The position numbers were made by a program, and so were the translations under genes. Shown piece by piece: positions 11,717-21,729 of a stretch of 64,000 nt of DNA; position 1 is the first letter of the stretch; each line of letters opens with the position of its first letter. Below the pieces are notes generated by a model, which was not told the DNA's origin, made no database searches, and was given only the letters and a program-made list of their open reading frames with translations. Origin of the DNA: Prostheceraeus crozeri. Lineage: Eukaryota; Platyhelminthes; Polycladida; Euryleptidae. The DNA lies in assembly GCA_907163375.1 (NCBI GenBank), contig CAJQUW010008597.1, forward strand, positions 42,315 to 106,314, given 5' to 3'.

Positions 11717-12067
11717 TTAACGCATAGGATTAAAGATCCTACCCAATAGGTCACCTACTACAGGAGCTAACATCGGAAGTAACACTGAAAGGAAACCACC
11801 CTTTTGTGGTAGAGTTTTCCTCTTTCTTTGAAGGGTAACTTTAGGATTAGAGATGAATCGCAATTTTGTAGTATGTCGCTTAAGTAAGTTCCGTTGTTGT
11901 GGCGATAATTTATTTGTCCACAAACTTCTCACATGAGAAACTATTTCTCGAATAAATTTATCATTAGCATGTCGTATTGCATTATATCGCTGATTTCCTT
12001 TCATTCGTTGAAGAGCTCGAATAGCCTCAGAAAATTTTGAAGACTTTCGACCTTAGCGCTTCGCCAT
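11717..12067 (-). pseudogene. basic core protein with hydrophobic tail, Polinton A
   Basis: Counterpart of 62210-62551 in Polinton B. A very basic body (many K and R, RKRKTLPQ) leads into a GGFLSVLLPMLAPVVGDLLG hydrophobic Gly/Pro/Leu segment. This is typical of the membrane-active or core proteins that Polintons encode beside the ATPase, and resembles adenovirus pX/pVI pieces. Nearly whole. Confidence 0.6.
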
Positions 12068-12152
12068 TTTTCTCTTAACCATTGTTACAACTTGAGTTTT
12101 CCACATTTGCATAGGTGCTAACTTTAATGACAGAAGTGACACTCAAAATCAG

Positions 12153-12488
12153 CTATATCACAGTGACTGCATTGACAAAGTTGACGAGCTTTGACAAAGC
12201 TGCAGAGCATTGACAGCAACGTATGAAACAACGCTGGCAGAAAGTATGGTTGCATCTCTTAAAGATGCACTTTTCACTTCCATCCTTTCGCTTACATACA
12301 TCGCACATATTTTCACTCTTGCTAACAACTTCTAAAGCAAGTCTTTTTGAAGATATGAACTTGCTAGCCTTTTCTAAATAATAGACACATGTGCAGAAGG
12401 AAAATACTTCGAGAGTAAGCAGACACAACTGGAAAACCAATTCTGCTACGATCAAGTACCATTGCATCTTTAATTTTCTTTTATACAA
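12153..12488 (-). pseudogene. membrane-anchored RING-type protein, Polinton A
   Basis: An N-terminal hydrophobic segment (WYLIVAELVFQLCLLTLEVF, probably a membrane anchor) is followed by a cysteine/histidine cluster: CDVCKRKDG...CIFKRCNHTFCQRCF...CQC. The spacing fits a RING-type zinc finger, so it may be a ubiquitin ligase acting at a membrane. The Polinton B copy (61835-62158) has the same anchor and cluster. Substrate unknown; interference with host protein turnover is inference only. Confidence 0.5.
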
Positions 12489-12543
12489 AGTTGAATGTGA
12501 ATATGTGAACTATATATGTGAAATATATGTGCTACCATGATGG

Positions 12544-12871
12544 TTAAATGCATCCAGACGTTGAGCAATTTTTCCCATGTCTTTCAAAAAATTCTTCGGG
12601 ATTATCTACAGTTTCCATCGAATAAGAAGCAAAGTGGAAGAAACGATCTTCTACCTCTTTTTTTCCAAAATGGCTGAAATGAATTTTTGCAACTAATCTC
12701 GCCATTACAATTCTATTAGAAAACTTATCCATTAACTTCAAAAAATATAACACCAATAACTGATTTGATGTTGATCTCATCTTTATGAAAAGTTATCACA
12801 TAATCTTGAATGGCTCCCTTTAAGCTTTGTCTATGAAAACTTAATGTTCCACAATCATGTGAGAAAGACAT
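12544..12871 (-). pseudogene. stand-alone polymerase N-domain-like protein, Polinton A
   Basis: Counterpart of 61422-61832 in Polinton B. The central SNRIVMARLVAKIHFSHFG and FFHFASYSMETVDNPEEFF align in pattern with the N-terminal region of polymerase B in Polinton A (IKALIYLNIKYVKVDY...). It appears to be a separately encoded relative of that pre-exonuclease domain. Function unknown. Broken in this copy. Confidence 0.5.
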
Positions 12872-12958
12872 TGTCATCCTTCATCTATCCCACCCATTGC
12901 ATGAAAATAACAAATCTTTTCATAAAGCATTTATTGTGCGACTTTAACAAGCATGCAT

Positions 12959-13525
12959 TACAAATTTTGGGTTTGAAACAGATAAAATAGATACAGTTGG
13001 TAGCTATCATATCAAGATCAATGATGACCAAACATTACTTTAGCAGTGTTGAAATATGGAGGAAAAAGCATTGATTATGAATGTAGCGACTACAAAGAAC
13101 ATTTAAAAGAGGAACACCCAATTCCTTAAAAAGTTTAGTGACTTTTAAGGAATAAGTATAAAAGTAATATAAATAATAAAAATAATGTAGTGTTGATTAA
13201 CTCTACAATCCCAAGGTGGAAGCAGAATATCATTGATGATTAAATAAGGAAATAGCTTCTTCTCCTTAGTAGGATCATTACAAAGGATATGTACAATATT
13301 GAAAGCTGCTAACCATCTTTTAAAGTCAATAAGAAGAACACTTTCATTAGAAAAGCCATAGTCTTGCAAGTATTGCTGATTAAGTCCATGGATGTGTTTT
13401 CTCGCCCAGCTATCAGCGTTGGGATCAAACTTGGCATGTTGATGGTAGACACTAACAATCTGATACGACCAATTGTCCATAGCAATAGGACTGAGCTCCT
13501 GTACAGGTTCACCCTCACAATCCAT
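12959..13525 (-). pseudogene. DEDDh exonuclease-like protein, Polinton A
   Basis: It begins MDCEGEPVQELSPIAM, a D-x-E motif like exonuclease motif I. It continues with ARKHIHGLNQQYLQDYGFSN, typical of the DnaQ/RNase T fold, and LLIDFKRWL (motif II-like). Compare 60804-61334 in Polinton B, where the C-terminal HCSLYDSYQLY supplies an H-x4-D motif III. It may proofread, trim RNA, or attack host nucleic acids; none of these is shown by the sequence. Broken in this copy. Confidence 0.55.
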
Positions 13526-13589
13526 AAAAATGATGATGGATGACTAAAAAGGAAATTACATATTTTTACTCATCTGATGAAGAGTCCTT

Positions 13590-13844
13590 TTACATATTAC
13601 AAAATGATGAAGTACATCGATGCTGTTCACGACAAAATACACAAATAACATGATGGCAGCGACGAAGTAAAATGTATCTGATAACTCCACGTCTACGACA
13701 CTCAAAGCACATAAGGGAATTGTCATAAGGTAGAGACAGGTAAGGACTAGTGATTCTCCTTCCTCGGCTTGCGTTTACCGGCAGCATTCTTCTCTGACTT
13801 GCGCTTCGTACCGCTCTCGTTGAGGATTTGATCAATAATGTCAT
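13590..13844 (-). CDS. small RING-like protein overlapping the upstream gene, Polinton A
   Basis: Up to 84 residues. The C-terminal part reads MCFECRRRGVIRYILLRRCHHVICVFC and then a second cluster HRCTSSFC; the cysteine/histidine spacing fits a RING or RING-like zinc finger. The basic N-terminal part lies in a different frame over the end of the 13747-14520 gene. The same overlap and the same zinc cluster exist in Polinton B (60503-60751), which argues that the frame is used. It could alternatively start at MCFEC and have no overlap. Confidence 0.5.
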   Translation of the reverse strand: MTLLIKSSTRAVRSASQRRMLPVNASRGRRITSPYLSLPYDNSLMCFECRRRGVIRYILLRRCHHVICVFCREQHRCTSSFCNM

Positions 13845-14520
13845 GAACGTCTGGTTGCTTTGGTCTATATAGGATGGATTGAATATGCATGGATTCGGTG
13901 CAGGTTAGTTTGTTATTCTTGCGATAGCCATGATATATTCCACTTATTGTAAAACGTATATCCCAAGTGCTCTCTGCGAGGTCTTCACATCTGATGGGTG
14001 TTACTTGATCTCCATCCTTTTTTAGTATGAGCACCAATGCAATAGTGGTAAAAAAAGCTTTGTACCATCCCATATCTTTCTATATGGAGTATCATTGTCA
14101 TCTCTCGCCTTCCATTCCTTGATAAGGGGAGTAGGGATGTCCATATTTAATGTTGCAAACTCTTCAATAATATCGAGTTGGCAACGAATGTATGGATTCA
14201 CAGGAATGACTATGTAGTCCCCATACTGATTGTTGAATATCTTCACATCAGTGGAAGGAATCATTCCCGTTTGCAATACTATACTATGATCGTAATAACG
14301 TATGGCTTGTCTAAATTTACGCTGTAGTGGGGTAGGATTATGTACCTTTGTTGTCTCTTCTAATGGCCTCAACATAAGACGATCTGATTGTAGAGATCCT
14401 TGTAACGCCTGAACACTATCTTGTCCTGTAAATGTAGATGTAGTAGATGCCTGAAAATAAAAGAGATGTTATTAAGTTAACACTCAAGGAAGTAGAGGAA
14501 GGAAGGTTCCGACTTGCCAT
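13747..14520 (-). pseudogene. unrecognised 'KVHNPTPLQRKF' protein, spliced, Polinton A
   Basis: Counterpart of 59816-60591 in Polinton B. An ATG at 14520-14518 is followed by a 67-nt intron-like segment (14451-14517) ending in TTTTCAG, and the coding part resumes with GCATCTACT, just as in the polymerase gene of this element. The protein has TKVHNPTPLQRKFRQ, then a compact mixed region, and ends in a basic KRKSEKNAAGKRKPRK tail that looks like a nuclear localisation or DNA-binding tail. Family unknown. Fossil with at least one break. Confidence 0.55.
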
Positions 14521-14612
14521 TTCAGTTGGGTAATATGATAGTTGAGCTGAGAGAATGTGCGTCCGTCACTTGTACGACTCAAAGATAGAATGATTGTTAA
14601 TCTGTAAACCTC

Positions 14613-14646
14613 ATTATTTATAGAGAAATGCTGGATTCTCATTGGA
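14613..14646 (-). promoter_or_regulatory. TATA/CCAAT promoter of the 14520 gene, Polinton A
   Basis: On the - strand CCAATGAGAATC (14645-14634) precedes TATAAATA (14622-14615), about 95 bp before the ATG. Polinton B has the same order and spacing (CCAATGAGAATC near 59687, TATAAATAG at 59710), so these elements are conserved between the copies. Confidence 0.6.
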
Positions 14647-15345
14647 CGACGACCCTCATTGACCAATATCATCAAGCTGATTCCAAATCTGGTCTCAGTT
14701 TTCTCATACGATGCTTCGTTCGCCCGCTAGATCTCAAAAACGAAATTTCAATTTTGCGAAAAAATCCTAAGTTCGCTGTTAACTCTGTCGTTTTTCGCCA
14801 ATTTCCCAAATCTTAAATGGCGTCTCAAATCTAAACAAAGAAAGATATGGACAAGCCGTTTCTTCCAGTGAATTTGTATCACACTTACCTTTCTTAGCTA
14901 TTGCACGACTTTCTACGTTCTCTACGACCGAAGATAGGGGGGGGGACGTCAGCGAATTTTTTTCTCGCCGATCGACTTGAAACTCACGTTACCGATGCAG
15001 AATTTTACTCTGAATCCGAATCTGGCCTCAGATTTGCCATTGGAGTGGTCGTTCAGCCGCTAGAGCTCAAATTTCGCCGTTTTTCGCCAATTTCCCAAAT
15101 CTTAAATGGCGTCTCAAATCTAAACGAAGCAAGACACAAACTTGAAACTCTCCATACCAATGCGGAATTTTACGCTGAGTCCAAATCTGGCCTCAGATTC
15201 ACCATTCCAAATGAAGGGCAGACACTACCAGGACGGCCGACCACGACCAAACCCGGACGGCCGGCACAGACCGCCGCGCCAACCACACGCCTGCGCCGCC
15301 AAAATAGCAGGCCCGCGCTGTGCGCAGTAAAGAGGATTCCTTACT
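14647..15345 (-). repeat. right terminal region of Polinton A
   Basis: Terminal-repeat-like DNA with internal near-repeats: 'gacgccatttaagatttgggaaattggcgaaaaacg' type units, a poly-C tract preceded by GACGT, and 'aatctgaggccagatt' units. Each recurs within Polinton B's left terminal region (58221-59660). The partner terminal repeat of A lies beyond the left edge of the window. Open frames over this stretch are by-products of the repeats and I do not treat them as genes. Confidence 0.65.
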
Positions 15346-15690
15346 ACTATCAGCAAGATGGGGCACCAGACCCGTACGGTCATGATTGTCAGGAAGTGGC
15401 TTGAAACTCAACCATTTTTCAACTTCTGACTCCTCTAGCTCAAGTCCCTGCAGCTTATTGAAACTGCCCCAATAGCTGAGCAGCTCAACTTAATTGAAAA
15501 CGTGTGGCGGAAACCAAAGCGTGAAAGCGAAAGTCGCAAACCCTTATCAGTGTAGCATTTGAAGGATCTCATTCGTGAAATATGGGCGACAGAGGTTACT
15601 TCGTATCGATAATCGAATCTCATCCATGCCACGCCACATCTTTGTAGTTATTCGTGTCCATGGCACCATGCAGACTACTGACCCATGATG
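15346..15690 (+). pseudogene. Tc1/mariner transposase C-terminal fragment
   Basis: The + strand reads YYQQDGAP at the Polinton A border, then VRKWLETQPFFNF, then QLNLIENVWRKPKR, the second and third catalytic regions of a Tc1-like DDE transposase. The N-terminal part is missing, cut off where Polinton A begins, and the reading frame shifts several times. There are in-frame stops after FFNF and before HLKDLIREIW. It is an old dead copy and served as the insertion site for Polinton A. No terminal inverted repeat was found. Confidence 0.6.
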
Positions 15691-16507
15691 CTTTCTTGGC
15701 AAGCTCATCATCGTTGCTAAAAGTTGAAAGTATTGCGATAGTCTCTTACCATGTACAAAATTTTTTGATACAAAACTTTGCACTTTTTACTAGGTGGACC
15801 TCTAGGATAGTAGTTAATAAGTAGGACAATAAAGTACAGGCCATTATCAAGGACTTTTGACCTGGACTGTATATCACCATTCTTATAGATAAGTGTATGC
15901 TTACCTACTGATTGCCGTGGTCCCAATGATATGGATGATTTTATCAAAATATGTGTGGATCTAAGGGACATAATTGACAAGACAGCAGATGCCCAATTAC
16001 CCATTATTCTCATGGGAGATTTTAACTCTGAATTCGGCTAGCTAAATGAATACCCGAAAGGAAACAATGATCCTTCTCGTTTCGGTTCGTTTCTACTCAA
16101 TAACATTATATTTCCGCATGATTTTGTTAAAGCTGATTTACTTCCAATAGCAAGTAGTCCTCTGCATACTTCCTACTTCTGTGATTGATTGTTTCAGAGG
16201 AAATAACACCCGTAGTCAGAATTCAAAATAAAAACCACTATGTTTAGGAAAGAAAAAGTTTAACCCGAGCTTTCACTCGTCCTGCAGCGAGCATCATGGG
16301 AATGAAAATTTGAGGTGACATGAAACAGTTAAATGGATGATACAATAGAGATGATTCACTACACATGTGAAGGCAAGGATGAACTCTTATCACAATGCAC
16401 GCGTTGACCGACCCCACGAAGAACCAGTTGGGCCACGTGTTTATTAACATCAGTCAGGCCAGGATTTAGATTGACCTCTGTTCCTGATGAAATCTAATGA
16501 ACGAAGT

Positions 16508-16873
16508 TTATACAACTTTTCTAGTATGGACATCATTACATTTAAAAATTATTCTAGAATCGTCGTAATTAAAAGAATGATCACAATTGATGGAATGAAC
16601 ATACATGGCATTATTCAAATTGTGATTCTTCAAATCCCTTTTGTGTTCACTCACTCTACTGGTTAATGAACGACCAATTTCACCTTCATAAAAATAGTCA
16701 CAATTATTACAATTGATACGATAAACACCAGCGTTACATTGTTTGTTTGGAGCATTGGACATCAAAACAGATCTTAATTTGTTCGGGTAAGAAAAACTAA
16801 CATCACAATTAAGATAACGACGAAGGTTAGTATGAATCCGAGTATTGAGAGACGGAACAAAGGGAATGGTCAT
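16508..16873 (-). pseudogene. PLE-1 GIY-YIG endonuclease region
   Basis: A 121-residue frame with two zinc-knuckle-like cysteine groups (KQCNAGVYRINCNNC) and the nuclease core YFYEGEIGRSLTSRVSEHKRD. The usual Tyr-x-Gly of the second half-motif is Tyr-x-Gly with Glu neighbours (YEGEIGRS), slightly off the common YVGETGRS. It is continuous upstream with frames across 16874-17028 up to the hAT target site, confirming that the hAT interrupted it. Confidence 0.7.
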
Positions 16874-17210
16874 CGATGAAGAGTGTGAAGTAGAATCAGC
16901 TTTAGGAGTCGGTTTATAAATAGAAGATTTCGCCTTGAGAAAAGAACGTTGAACTACCTGTTTAGGATATCCTAATTTTATTGAAGTGGCAAAGATGTAA
17001 TCTACTTCAGCATCTAAATATTCAGGACTACATAATTAGGGCGGTTCTCGTGAAATCACGAGTGCGTGAATTTCACGAATCACGAACCATATTTTCGTGA
17101 TTCGTGAATTCGTGAATTGACCCCGATTTCACGAAATTTCACGAAATCGCTATTATGCTGTATGTAAACCGGGTAATCAACTGACAGGCAAGCATTCGAT
17201 TAATAATGTA

Positions 17211-18696
17211 TAGGGTGTTCAGCTAAGAACGCCGGATTTAATTTAGTTGCTATTTCCACAGTATTGATGATATCTCATTAATTCAATGACTAAAGTATCT
17301 ACAACACTATGCCATTTCAGTATGCACAATCGCTTTAAAAGGAAACCAATTTATTGTAGTAAAAAAACAAATTTAGTTATGAAAAACAATATCTTTCAAA
17401 TGACCACCTCGGCAGTCACTACAAACACGTATTCTTTGAATGAAATGTTCTATTACTCTTTGACACAAGTTTTGTGTGATTCCACTTATCACACTTCGGA
17501 TTTCATTTTTCAATTGAGCAATAGTGTTGGGTTTGCTCTCATATGCCCGTGATTTCACAAAACCCCATAGGAAAAAGTCAAGTAGAGACAAATCGCAAGA
17601 TCTTGGTGGCCACCTGTAATCGCCATTGCTGGAGATCAATCGATCGGGGAACTTATCTCTCAGCAACTGAGTGGTTTGTCTCGCAGTGTGGCAAGTTGCA
17701 CCATCCTGTTGAAACCACAAGTCCTCTTCTTCCAAATCCTCCAATTGGGGCCAAAAAAACTCAGTTATCATCTTTCGATATCGTTCACCATTCACCGTCA
17801 CGGCCACTCCATTCTCGTTTTCAAAAAAGTATGGCCCAATGACTCCACCACTCCAAAAACCACACTATGCTGTGCACTTGTTCGGGTGAAGTGACTTTTC
17901 GTGAATCTCTTGAGGATTTTCCGTGGCCCAGAGCCGACAATTTTGCTTGTTGACATAGCCGTCGAGATGAAAGTGGGCCTCGTCGCTGAAGATTATTCTT
18001 TTGGCGACCATGTGATCCAGTTCTTGATTCTACAGAACAAAATTGGCAAAATGTTCCCGAGCTGTGTGGTCACAAGCCTCAAGCTTCTGGGTCAATTGAA
18101 CCTTGTCAGGATGCAAACTCAAATCCTCATGAAGGATCTTGTGCAGGGATCCGTTGGAAATCTCCAGTTGCTGCGACCGATGGCGCACAGACGTCCTGGG
18201 GTTTCCCTCTACGCTCTCCCTTGCAGCATTGATGTTTTCTTGAGAACGCACAGGTCGACATCGCACAGGATGCTTGATGTCCAACACGGAGCCGGTCTTC
18301 TCAAACTTATGGATTAATCGACGAATCGTCGACTCATCTGGGGCATTTCTTCTCCCGAACAGACTCCTCAGCTTGCGAGTTGTAACTGCAAAACATTCCC
18401 CATGCTTGTAGTGCATTTTGACAATCTGGATTCTTTGATCAGTTGAATACATGCTTGCTTCCAATGTAATCACAATGACACAAATGGCAAGTATCATGAC
18501 TGCGCCAAGTGCTTTATTACCATCATGAGTAAAACTCGCTCAATGCCACTTTCAGCATCGAATTCATGAAAAAGTCACAGTGGATAATGAAATGGCATAT
18601 TGTTGCAGATATTCTAGACGTTAAATTTATAAGATATCTTTAGTATTGTGTTTATGACAATTAAATTAAATCCGGCGTCCTTAGCTGAACACCCTA
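17211..18696 (-). mobile_element. mariner-type DNA transposon, near-complete
   Basis: A 1.49-kb element with roughly 35-bp terminal inverted repeats (TAGGGTGTTCAGCTAAG...) differing at one base by eye, flanked by TA on both sides. The single gene runs on the - strand from about 18497 to 17373. The family is one with the PPRSCDL-x2-LDFFLWG signature common in arthropod genomes. It is younger than the hAT that contains it. Confidence 0.85.
17373..18497 (-). pseudogene. mariner transposase, two in-frame stops
   Basis: An N-terminal helix-turn-helix region (STDQRIQIVKMHYKHG..., RRLIHKFEKTGSV) is followed by the DDE core: first Asp in IIFSDEAHFHLDG, second in LWFQQDGATCHTARQT, third region SCDLSLLDFFLWGFVKS. 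The two open halves (18030-18497 and 17373-17807) are in the same frame. The middle contains two in-frame stops, one directly after HFANFVL and one where a Trp codon is expected before CGFWSGG. No frameshift was seen. The copy is therefore inactive but fairly recent. Length and order agree with a full-length transposase of about 375 residues. Confidence 0.8.
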
Positions 18697-18940
18697 TACC
18701 ATGCAGACAGCACAGCATTATATTGCCAGTCAGGAGATCGGCGGAGACGCACGTGCATGCCTCTGTTCATTCGTGATCATGAAGCGATTAGTCAGCAGTC
18801 TCCCCTAATCGATCTCAAATTCAATGTCATTCAGGCAGCAGCGCCTCCTCTGTGGGTGCGCCTATTCACGCCTAGAGTCCACGAGAATCGAGGACCTTTT
18901 CATTTCAGTTGACCTCGCACTCGCAGTCAGAGTGTAGAGA

Positions 18941-19201
18941 ATGGCGACAGCGCAAATTGATCTAACAGGTGGAACTCCGAATATCCTGAAACACGAGATC
19001 GCTGCTTTCCGAGCCACGGGAGTTCGACCGAGAACTCTTGCCAATCTCTATCGACAACTCTGCACTGTTCAGGCTACGTCTGTACAAAGTGAGCGGGCAT
19101 TCTCGTCTGCAGGCCAAATTGGTACGGAAATCCGAAGCTCATTGTCGGATGAGATGTTATGCAGTTTGAGTTTGTTAAGGGCATTTTACAATAAATACTA
19201 A
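18941..19201 (+). pseudogene. hAT-1 transposase C-terminal dimerisation domain
   Basis: An 86-residue frame ending in TVQATSVQSERAFSSAGQIG and RSSLSDEMLCSLSLLRAFY, the hAT C-terminal dimerisation signature (S-x-x-x-E-R-x-F-S). The rest of the transposase is absent, so hAT-1 was already an internally deleted passenger. It ends at a normal stop (19199-19201). Confidence 0.8.
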
Positions 19202-19501
19202 ATGTCTCAAAAATGATTTGAGTATACTGTACCGGTCAGGCACACGTACATGTTACCCTTAGAAGTTCAGGATTGTGTTGGGAATCACAACTTGTTGTTT
19301 ATTACGTGTACTTTTGTTGTTTATTACATGCATAACTTGTTTTTCATTACATGTACGTTCGTAATTAATATGATTCCCTGTCAAAGTTGTGATGAAAATA
19401 TACATGCTTTATTTTTGAGATTTTGAAAAGCGTAAAAGTGCATGATTGTTTTGAGTTGTGATTCACAACTTGTTGTTTATTACGTGTACTTTTGTTGCTT
19501 A

Positions 19502-21729
19502 CACTGTCCCGGCCAGGGATTTTTGTCTAATTTACGCGCGCCGATGAAATTTGCGCGCGTACATGATCAATGAATTTTTGACCTGAGATCTCCCGCAAAC
19601 TTTCAAAATACCCCTCTAGAATTTCCCGATTTCACATGCCAATGTCAATATAAGCCTACACTGTCAATGAAAATATAACGATAACAATATAGAGATAAAA
19701 TTGCGACTAAAAAGAATTGATATCAAAAACAAAAAATTATAAAGTCGCCTGATTGACCTATTACAGAAAGCGATATTTCGAGGACTGGCTGGGCGAAAAT
19801 CGTTGTTTGTTTTTCAATTTGGATACCCTTTAAAAAGAAGCTGGCAAATTGACAATTTAGCAAGAGTCGTAAGTTACTTATGCGTTATCCATTCGACCGA
19901 CCAGCAGCAAAGATATGAATAAAAAATGACTATCACTCTTTAGGGAGGAGAGATGAAAACATCCTTTTCGCAGCTCTGAATCATGCTGGAATAGCCATTA
20001 AATTAGTAGGTTACGCTATTTATTGCTCTTTATTTTTGGAATTGAAAAATATTTATACAAGAATTCAAATGTGCAAAACAGTATTGAAGACATGAATGCC
20101 GAAAATACACGCATCAGCACAGATGGTCAGTGATTGCCCATTATTCTACTGTAGTACAGCGCTAAGTACGAGTATGTAGACGGAATCGGTTCATTTCCCT
20201 TCTCACACCAAAGAACCATTTAATTGATCATCTGTTTGAAGTGATAGATATTTCATTTGTATATCCATATTTTCTTGGTAGTTAAATGAATCAAAAGCGT
20301 CCAGATTTTTGAAAATACTTTCAGTTTTAACTTTCTTATACCTTTCAAGGCATGTGCTTCTACCCATCTAAATGTATGCCATCGTTATTATAGTATTTTG
20401 GCATATCCGAAATAGCATTCCTCTGTAACTACATTTGTTCAATCTGCAATTATATTTGTTAAATATCATCTCTAGACGTACAGTTGAAAGCATATTTAGT
20501 TGTTGCTGTATTATGGTAATCAATCACTGTGTGAGCTGTTTAATGTGTTTGGTGTCAGTCGAAGTACGTACCGTTGCTGCTTCAGGAGCATGTCACTTTT
20601 TTTGCAGTTTAACTCTTTGCGTTTCTAGTGCATATTCTTTCAATTTCTTAGCTTTCTCTTTGCAAGCTTCAAACTCTCATTGGAAACCGCTACTTTCTCA
20701 TCGATTGCGGAAATTGACTCGTTACGAAAACGGTATGGTCTTGTTCTTTCAGTCGACTAACGGTGCTTCTTGCTGTTTCTCCGATAAGCAACTTTGTATC
20801 GACCAAAACATGGTCTCGATATTTTGTCAGAGCGGTCTTCTTCTTTTTGACTTAGTCCGCTTCAACAAAGTTCAACATCCATTTGCGCAGCAATGCATTA
20901 ATGTTTGCCCACAGTAAATGGGTGTGGCAACCATTTGATTGAAAGGTCTTTGCAAAATCATCCAACAGCTTTTAAGTATGTGAAAGGAATTGCAGAATGC
21001 ACAATGTGAAGGGATCGTCAAGTTTCTCTTTGACTTGCTTGCCCATCACATTCTAGTGATGTTTGACAAACGTTTCGAATATGATAGAATTTAACAAATT
21101 CGGACTATTCAAGAAAAGGTTTGGCAATTAGCTATTTGCTTTGCTAGATACATGTACATGCAAACAAATAGAAATAGGACATCAGTTCCATGTTGAATTA
21201 CATTTCTGCAATAGGTTGATTGATGTTGGAGACTGAGGAGAGGTAAGATCTTTCATTGACGATTTCTTGTAAAATATACATGATAAAAATTATCATATTT
21301 AGAAAACACGACATTATGATATCGATCCATAGAATTATTTGCTCCATTTGTTTTATCCACGAGAGGTCTCCATAGCCACATGAGTTCGCAAGAAGAGTAA
21401 AGTGAGTGAGGTACTGCAGGGGATTGCGTTTTTCACAGGCACATAGATGTAAATTTTCTGGGTTAGAGGGGGGATCATCTGAAAATATGAAGCTAGGATG
21501 CTAGAAAGAAGTTAACGATTCCAAGAGGCTTGAAATCATGTCAGCTGCACTGCAACATACAATGAAGTGGGAAATTGTCTGTCTTAATCAATATACTAAT
21601 GGCAAAATTGTGAAATGTGAATCCTGAACTTAATTAAGAATTTACGCGCGGCGCTTCCAATTTACGCATTTACGCGCAATATATCAAATAAACGCGCGCG
21701 CGTAAATCTACGCGCTGGCCGGGACACTG
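19502..21729. mobile_element. second TIR element nested in hAT-1 (probable non-autonomous hAT)
   Basis: The ends are CACTGTCCCGGCCAG and, in reverse complement, CAGTGTCCCGGCCAG. The flanking 8-mers GTTGCTTA (19494-19501) and GTTGCACA (21730-21737) agree at six of eight bases, suggesting a decayed 8-bp duplication. Both subterminal regions are rich in TTTACGCGCG-type motifs. No transposase was recognised inside; a 160-residue + strand frame at 20435-20917 has no family I know. The 2.2-kb body is otherwise featureless to me. Confidence 0.6.

Larger units (their letters stand above)
1..15345. mobile_element. Polinton A (Maverick/adintovirus-like), partial, old and broken
   Basis: A Polinton-class element whose left end lies outside the window. 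Its right end is placed at 15345, where the reverse complement begins AGTAAG and matches the start of Polinton B at 58221; Polinton ends usually start with AG. Polymerase B runs on the + strand and the other large genes on the - strand, converging near 5.2-5.4 kb. Parts recognised are polymerase B, two structural proteins with a 'GEWEV' motif, basic core proteins, integrase, packaging ATPase, DEDDh exonuclease-like and RING-type proteins. A jelly-roll major capsid protein and an adenain protease were not recognised. The element is a fossil with roughly ten or more breaks and is clearly more decayed than B. It lies inside a Tc1/mariner remnant, whose transposase codons resume directly at 15346. 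Confidence 0.85.

Noticed and set aside
14901-15404. 167-residue open frame on the + strand
   Set aside because: It covers Polinton A terminal repeat and crosses into a Tc1/mariner fragment, and its sequence follows the non-coding repeat units.
20435-20917. 160-residue open frame inside the nested TIR element
   Set aside because: No recognisable motif, cysteine- and phenylalanine-rich in an uneven way, no counterpart elsewhere. Probably chance.
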